A DNA stretch of 64,000 bases from Rhynchopus sp. YZ270_cl-10. Its lineage: Eukaryota > Euglenozoa > Diplonemea > Diplonemida > Diplonemidae. Each line of letters begins with the position of its first letter. The first letter of the stretch is position 1. The stretch lies in the NCBI GenBank assembly GCA_964035575.1, contig OZ037895.1:434001-498000 (forward strand). The letters run 5' to 3'. The notes below the pieces were generated by a model. It had not been told where the DNA came from, made no database searches, and saw only the letters and a list, made by a program, of their open reading frames with translations. Position numbers and translations under genes: made by a program. Below, piece after piece: positions 59,595-64,000 of this stretch.

Positions 59595-62500
59595 TTAACA
59601 CTTATAGTCAACAACGTACAGCGGGAGAACCTGGGCTGGGTGGAAGACCACAAACTCATTGTTGATGACCCCGTAGCCGTGCTTTGCCTTGTGGCCCAGC
59701 CCCTTGACGTAGTAGGAGTCGTGGCCACGCAGGGCGTCCCACTCGTGCGGCGAGGCGTCGACGTGCGCACTAGGGTCGACACAGCGCACAACGTTGTGCA
59801 GGCCGTGCTGCTCCTGCAGGTTCCCCTCAATCATGTACGGGCTCCCGAGGTTCACCCGGCACCGCACCAGCGAGTGCTGCCGCCCCTGCGGACGGACGTA
59901 GCGGTGCGACTTGGCCGCGTCGTCAGCAAGGTAGATCCCAAGCCCAAACATGTGGCACATCCCCCAGCTGTGCTTCTCTGTGCAGTGAGTGCACGCCGTC
60001 CCGCACAGCGTTGTCGACAGCCCCTTCTTCCCGGAGCGTGGACACGCGTCGCTCGCAAGTGTGTCGGACGGGCACTGCAGGCCGCCCTCAAGAAGCGTGT
60101 CGAGCACAGAGCACGCCGTCCCGTGCCACAGCTCCTTCTCCGCCACGTACCCGTTCTTCGCCTGCTGGAACGACCGACGCGACTCGTACGCCTGCTCCTG
60201 CTTTGTGTTGATCACACGCCGCACACCTGTCACCACGCCAAGCCCCTTGCGTGTCACCTCCTCCGCAAGCTCGTCATACTTTGCCGTCCCTCGTCGCAGT
60301 GTCTCGTACTGCAGCTGCGCCCCGTACGTCACAAACATGTCGGGCGAGTGCCGGAACGAGCACGTCTCCGTCCAGTCGTGGTGGCCGTTCAGGTTCCACC
60401 CGCGGCAGTACTTCCCTGGTCCACACAGCTTCGGGCACCTGCGCTGCGCCAGGAACGCGTTCCCCGGCTGTGCGTCGTCGACAGAGATGCGCAGCCCGCG
60501 TGCGCCGTACGGACGCGTGTTCAGCTCCGCCAGCTGCGCCTGCCCCACCGCCGCCGCAAGCTCGACAAACGCACCAACACGCGCCCCGTTGCGCTCCGGC
60601 TTCACCATCACCACCTTGTGTCCGGCAAGAAACCTGCGCACACTCGCCTCCACTGCAGCGTCGTCGCGTCCCAGCTCCGGGTCCAGCCACCCCATCCACA
60701 GGCAGCGGGTGTGCGCCGCCATCATCGTTGCGTCGACACGCCCCTTGCACGCCTCCACACCACCGCGCTGGTCCTCACCCATCTTGCGCAGCGTCGCCTC
60801 CGCATCGTCCGCCTCACCGCCAAACTGTGCAAGTGCCTTCCCAAGCCGCGCCTTGGGGCACGCCTCAGGTGCAAAGCGGATCAGGTAGCGCGGCAGGCAC
60901 TGGATGTTCCCGCCCTGCTGCTTCATCACGTAGTACCCCATGTCCTGCACCCATGTGTGGTCCACGTCCGCCTTCCCGAGAATCAGCCCGCACAGGAACA
61001 TGTATGCCCCGCCGTGGCAGTACCCGCGAGAGATGTTTGGGTTCTTGGCAAAGTACTCACCAGACCCAAACGCCTGTCCCGCCCGCCGCAAGGGGTCAAA
61101 GCCGTGCAGTGCGATGCTCAGCACATTCGTCTCTGCAGTCCCATGGAAGCCCTCGATCATGTCTGGCGCACGTCCCGTCGCCTGCCGCATGTTGTACTCC
61201 GTTGCACGGAAGCGGAACTCGAGCGCCTCGTTCTTCAGCTGCCACGCCTCCTGCACCTGCATTGCCTGCCCGCCGCACCAGTTGTGGGATCCCTTCGCCG
61301 CCTCCGCCACCTGCTGCTGCAGCAGCTGCAGCTTTGCGGGGCTCACACGTGTCAGCACCTTTCTCAGGGATTCGGCCTCCAACTCCTTCTGATCGGCCTC
61401 AGAAGAAGACGTTTTTGCGTGAACGGAGGGGGACGAGGATGGAGACGGAGAAGACGTTCCAGGGAGGTCCACGTGCACCCCACCCGCACACCTCGGCAGC
61501 ATACCCCCCTGTGTCTGTGCGTGTGCGTGTGCGTGGGTGGCTGCAGTCTGGTTTGTCTTGACCTTAGCATCCAACTTCCTGCACTTCCCCCCAAGGTGCA
61601 TCATGCAGATCTTCGGGGCGTGGTTCACGACACGTGCCATGTCCGAGCCGGCGCGCACGTTGCGCTGTGCGGCCTCTGCCACCTCCTGCAGACGCGCGCC
61701 CTCCTTAGCAGCACGCACGGCGAGCGCACGCATCCGCCCGCCCTGGTAGTGCACCCTGAACGCCACAGCCTGGCCTGGAGCAAGGCTGCGCACACCTGCA
61801 GGCAGCGCTGCAGGCGCACACAGCACATCCCCAATGTACACCGCAGACGACGGCGACGCCGGCAGCACGCCTGCAGGCACGAAGACCGGCACATCGGGCA
61901 CCAGCACACCCCCACGGTCCGACCACGACTCCACACGGCCACCCACGAAGCCGCTGCTGTCCATCGAGGTGACCACAGCAACGCCCACTGCCTTGTCCTT
62001 GTCCTTGCCGTGGTGTGCAGCAAGCACAGCCTCAACGTCCGCTGGCGTCGACACAGCCTGCCCTGCGACCTGCTCCACCTGCATCGAGGGGCACATGCCT
62101 GCCACAGAGGCGGCAGACCCTGGTGTCACCTCGGCAATGCGGCAGGTGCTGTCCAGGCGCACACCCATGCTGCGTGTGTGCAGCATCTTCATCTTCTTCT
62201 GTGCTGATGCTGATGCTGAAGAGGCAGACTCGCACGTGAGGTCGCGTGGCAGGGTGACTGTCACAGCAAGCTCGACACGGCCCATGTCTGCGCCAGCCTT
62301 TGCGGTGGTGGTGCTGCTTGTCTGCGTGGCAGTCCTGGTGCTGCGGCTCCCCGCATCGTCAATGGTCACCCGCACCCCGCCAGCGTGCTCCCGCATGTTC
62401 AGCTCGCACACCTGCATCAGCGTCACCCCGAGGTTCCCAGCAAGCGTCACAATGACAGCCAGCTTGTCCTGCACAGGGCACTCCCGCACAGACTCGACCT

Positions 62501-63638
62501 TGTGTCCCTCGAGCAGCTCCTCCACGGCACGCCGCAGCTGTGCCGGGCGCGAGGCCAGCGTCGGTGTGAGCCACCCGATCCAGAGGCGCGTCGTGGTGCG
62601 CGCCACCATTGCACCGCTCCCGCGCCCACCACGCTGCTCCGCCTCGTTGTCCTCCTCGGTGAGTGAGGCTGCTGCTGCCCGCGAGGGGAAGTTGTGCTGC
62701 ACAAAGCACCGGTCTGCCAGCTCCCGCAGCGCCGCCACGAGACGCACCCTGTCCGGCCCATACGGCACCCGCAGTGTCTTCTCGATCTCCGGCATGTGCA
62801 CCGCGTTCGCCCCGTCGAACACCATCTGCCGCACCGCCGGACGTGCCACCCCGTTCCTGCTGTACTGCAACGTGCGTGCAGTGCGGTCCCCCGTCACCAC
62901 CACCTTCCCGACCTGGTGCAGGTTGTTCACGTTCCACCACTCGATCGATTCCACCGTCCTGGTCAGCCCTGCGCGCTTCACGTCAACCCCGGACGGCACA
63001 GTGCTGCAGAGACGCACCCCCACTGCCCGCAGACCTTCGGGGGCGATCTCCACGTTGAACTCCACCGAGGCGTTGACCTCGAGGGCGTGCGCACACTGCG
63101 AGATGTGGCAGAACAGCTTCCCGACGTAGAGCGCAGGGTCGTCCGAGGCGTAGACCTGTCCTGCGGGCAGCACGATCGGTACGTCTGGGGCAACCATCCC
63201 GTAGCCACGTGCGTTCCACGACACCACACGGCCACGCTGGCGGGTGCTGCTGTCAACAATGCCCGTGAGGTGCAGGTCGAGCAGGGCACTGCCCGCACGC
63301 TTTGCGTCTGCCGGGGATGCGACTGCCGTCCCGTTCACGTGCGTGATGCGCATCCCAGCGATGACCCCGGCCACAGAGGCAGGCGACCCCTTCACAACCT
63401 TGCGCACCACGCAGCCGTCGCCCAGCACCATCCCAAGCGACGCCGTCTCGTGTGCACGCTGCACGCACAGCGACACCTGCACGGGGCGCATTGCCGGTGC
63501 CGCAGTGGCCTCTGCAGACGCAGCCGTCGACGCTGCCTCGCACGACGACGCCTCGCCCTCCGTCGTGTGGCTGCCCCGTGTCGACGTCGAGCCCAGCTTC
63601 GCCATGACCACGCTCGAGAGGTCCATATTCTTCAACAA
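59595..63638 (-). CDS. 1347-residue protein with two PARP domains, PDZ-like, cold-shock-like and CCCH modules
   Basis: Single GC-rich exon. Visible order: PDZ-like (about 53-124, VVKGSPASVAGVIAGMRITH); cold-shock-like (136-210, GRVVSWNARGYGMVAP, LFCHISQC); RRM-like (349-428, RLWIGWLTP); second PDZ-like (490-555, VTPGSAASVAGMCPSMQVEQ); second cold-shock-like (566-645, GRVESWSDRGGVLVP); Cys/His finger (678-686); PARP-like 1 (about 785-925, H832 in FHGT, Y862 in GEYFA); second RRM-like (979-1055, LWMGWLDPELG); CCCH finger (1072-1096); PARP 2 (1165-1347, H1172 in WHGT, Y1236 in GLGIYLA, E1328 in INNEFVVF). The second PARP has the full H-Y-E triad; the first lacks the Glu, so it is mono-ADP-ribosylating or inactive. 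Likely an RNA-associated ADP-ribosyltransferase. Confidence 0.85.
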   Translation of the reverse strand: MLKNMDLSSVVMAKLGSTSTRGSHTTEGEASSCEAASTAASAEATAAPAMRPVQVSLCVQRAHETASLGMVLGDGCVVRKVVKGSPASVAGVIAGMRITHVNGTAVASPADAKRAGSALLDLHLTGIVDSSTRQRGRVVSWNARGYGMVAPDVPIVLPAGQVYASDDPALYVGKLFCHISQCAHALEVNASVEFNVEIAPEGLRAVGVRLCSTVPSGVDVKRAGLTRTVESIEWWNVNNLHQVGKVVVTGDRTARTLQYSRNGVARPAVRQMVFDGANAVHMPEIEKTLRVPYGPDRVRLVAALRELADRCFVQHNFPSRAAAASLTEEDNEAEQRGGRGSGAMVARTTTRLWIGWLTPTLASRPAQLRRAVEELLEGHKVESVRECPVQDKLAVIVTLAGNLGVTLMQVCELNMREHAGGVRVTIDDAGSRSTRTATQTSSTTTAKAGADMGRVELAVTVTLPRDLTCESASSASASAQKKMKMLHTRSMGVRLDSTCRIAEVTPGSAASVAGMCPSMQVEQVAGQAVSTPADVEAVLAAHHGKDKDKAVGVAVVTSMDSSGFVGGRVESWSDRGGVLVPDVPVFVPAGVLPASPSSAVYIGDVLCAPAALPAGVRSLAPGQAVAFRVHYQGGRMRALAVRAAKEGARLQEVAEAAQRNVRAGSDMARVVNHAPKICMMHLGGKCRKLDAKVKTNQTAATHAHAHAQTQGGMLPRCAGGVHVDLPGTSSPSPSSSPSVHAKTSSSEADQKELEAESLRKVLTRVSPAKLQLLQQQVAEAAKGSHNWCGGQAMQVQEAWQLKNEALEFRFRATEYNMRQATGRAPDMIEGFHGTAETNVLSIALHGFDPLRRAGQAFGSGEYFAKNPNISRGYCHGGAYMFLCGLILGKADVDHTWVQDMGYYVMKQQGGNIQCLPRYLIRFAPEACPKARLGKALAQFGGEADDAEATLRKMGEDQRGGVEACKGRVDATMMAAHTRCLWMGWLDPELGRDDAAVEASVRRFLAGHKVVMVKPERNGARVGAFVELAAAVGQAQLAELNTRPYGARGLRISVDDAQPGNAFLAQRRCPKLCGPGKYCRGWNLNGHHDWTETCSFRHSPDMFVTYGAQLQYETLRRGTAKYDELAEEVTRKGLGVVTGVRRVINTKQEQAYESRRSFQQAKNGYVAEKELWHGTACSVLDTLLEGGLQCPSDTLASDACPRSGKKGLSTTLCGTACTHCTEKHSWGMCHMFGLGIYLADDAAKSHRYVRPQGRQHSLVRCRVNLGSPYMIEGNLQEQHGLHNVVRCVDPSAHVDASPHEWDALRGHDSYYVKGLGHKAKHGYGVINNEFVVFHPAQVLPLYVVDYKC

Positions 63639-63810
63639 AATAAAACCTGTTGTGCGGCGTGTGAAGTTGAGGCTAAGGTTATATCATTTTTAAAAAAGGG
63701 ACAATTTCTCTTGAATTTTTTTTGCAGAATGGGGGGTGTAGTGTGCCAGATGCAAGGACAAAGGGAATAGGGAAAGATAAGTTTGGTAAGATGAGGACTC
63801 ACAAAAAAGG

Positions 63811-63856
63811 AACGTTTATAAGATGATCCTAAGCCTCTCGTGCTTAGTCACCTTGT
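63811..63856 (+). repeat. Family-B hairpin repeat, consensus copy
   Basis: GTTTATAAGATGATCC, CTAAGCctctcgtGCTTAG, TCACCTTGT. Confidence 0.8.
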
Positions 63857-63937
63857 GTGAAAAAAAAAAAAAGGTAGGAAACGCCACTGGACGCAGTCAC
63901 CGCAAAAAGAAAAGAAGGGAAAAAAGGAAATAAAGAG

Positions 63938-63984
63938 AAGTTGAAAGTGCAAACGCCTCACCGTTCATCAGCGGACGCAGGCAC
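63938..63984 (+). repeat. Family-C hairpin repeat, long-loop form
   Basis: GAAGTTGAAAGTGC, CGCCTCACCGTTCATCAGCG, GACGCAGGCAC; the CCGTTCATC loop is shared with the copy at 47263. Confidence 0.75.
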
Positions 63985-64000
63985 ATGAAATAAAGAAAAA

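Larger units (their letters stand above)
63639..64000. other. Gap at window end with family B and C repeats
   Basis: Family B at 63811-63856 and family C at 63938-63984. Nothing coding seen. Confidence 0.75.

Noticed and set aside
59484-62207. 907-codon open frame on the plus strand opposite the PARP gene
   Set aside because: Its composition (Arg/Leu/Val/His-rich, no domains) is that of an antisense shadow of a GC-rich gene; the minus-strand frame has clear domains.
7027-63856. Family-B repeats as hammerhead ribozymes, C/D snoRNAs or tRNAs
   Set aside because: GATGA resembles part of a hammerhead core or C box, but there is no GAAA core, no D box at the right place and no tRNA T-loop or acceptor stem.

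Overview
The window looks like nuclear DNA of a protist, most likely a euglenozoan and best matched by a diplonemid-like lineage. Every confident gene, about 20 in 64 kb, lies on the minus strand. Several start codons sit a few bases after a polypyrimidine-AG, as expected for trans-spliced polycistronic transcription. Unlike kinetoplastids, many genes also carry ordinary cis-introns. I could place 15 by protein homology or reading phase; all begin GTAT (9 of 15 GTATGT) and end CAG, and 13 of 15 fall between codons. An amastin/claudin-like four-helix protein and a piece of a tyrosine-recombinase-type retroelement fit this placement. It is an inference: no rRNA, spliced-leader or tRNA gene was seen.

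Layout, left to right (genes read right to left): topoisomerase III with a GRF zinc-finger 3' exon (1-5140); a repeat-rich gap with a 1.2-kb perfect-type palindromic element (5573-6798); a two-exon 819-residue protein (8732-11753); an isolated membrane-anchor exon (about 12003-12212); a five-exon armadillo-like membrane-anchored protein (13158-15032); a 9-bp/5-bp satellite inside an inverted-repeat element (15225-16189); a DHHC palmitoyltransferase (17455-19000); a UIM-zinc finger-UBA ubiquitin-binding protein (19802-20383); a retroelement reverse-transcriptase fossil on the plus strand (about 20524-20910); two secreted proteins, 225 and 1667 residues (21630-22307, 24682-29685); a four-exon amino-acid/auxin permease family transporter (31106-33576); a basic unknown protein (34730-35647); a GT61-type glycosyltransferase (36034-37824); a cluster of nested inverted repeats with a 53-residue ORF (38287-39091); a membrane fatty-acid desaturase (40963-41871); a secreted Cys-rich protein (42394-43176); an 825-residue coiled-coil protein (43459-45936); a ubiquitin-like protein ending LRGD (46769-47124); an amastin/claudin-like protein (48905-49522); the five-exon CFIm25/NUDT21 subunit (50350-54315) with two nested transposon-like elements in one intron; a single cyclic-nucleotide-binding domain protein (55553-55969); an S37-family secreted peptidase (57184-58677); and a 1347-residue protein with two PARP domains (59595-63638).

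The most unusual feature is a set of at least five families of short (35-120 nt) dispersed sequences that sit in introns and between genes. All are in one orientation, antisense to the genes, and each folds as a hairpin whose stems change in compensating pairs from copy to copy. Two families share the loop/box CCTCTCGTG. Two copies of one family lie 20-60 nt from the 3' splice sites of unrelated introns, and one copy of another overlaps the stop codon of the ubiquitin-like gene. These are the best candidates for an undescribed system (structured RNA elements or mobile intron-generating repeats). Genes group loosely by job: secretion/surface (four signal-peptide proteins, GT61, DHHC, transporter, desaturase, amastin-like), nucleic-acid processing (TOP3, CFIm25) and ubiquitin/ADP-ribose signalling (UBL, UIM-UBA, PARP).
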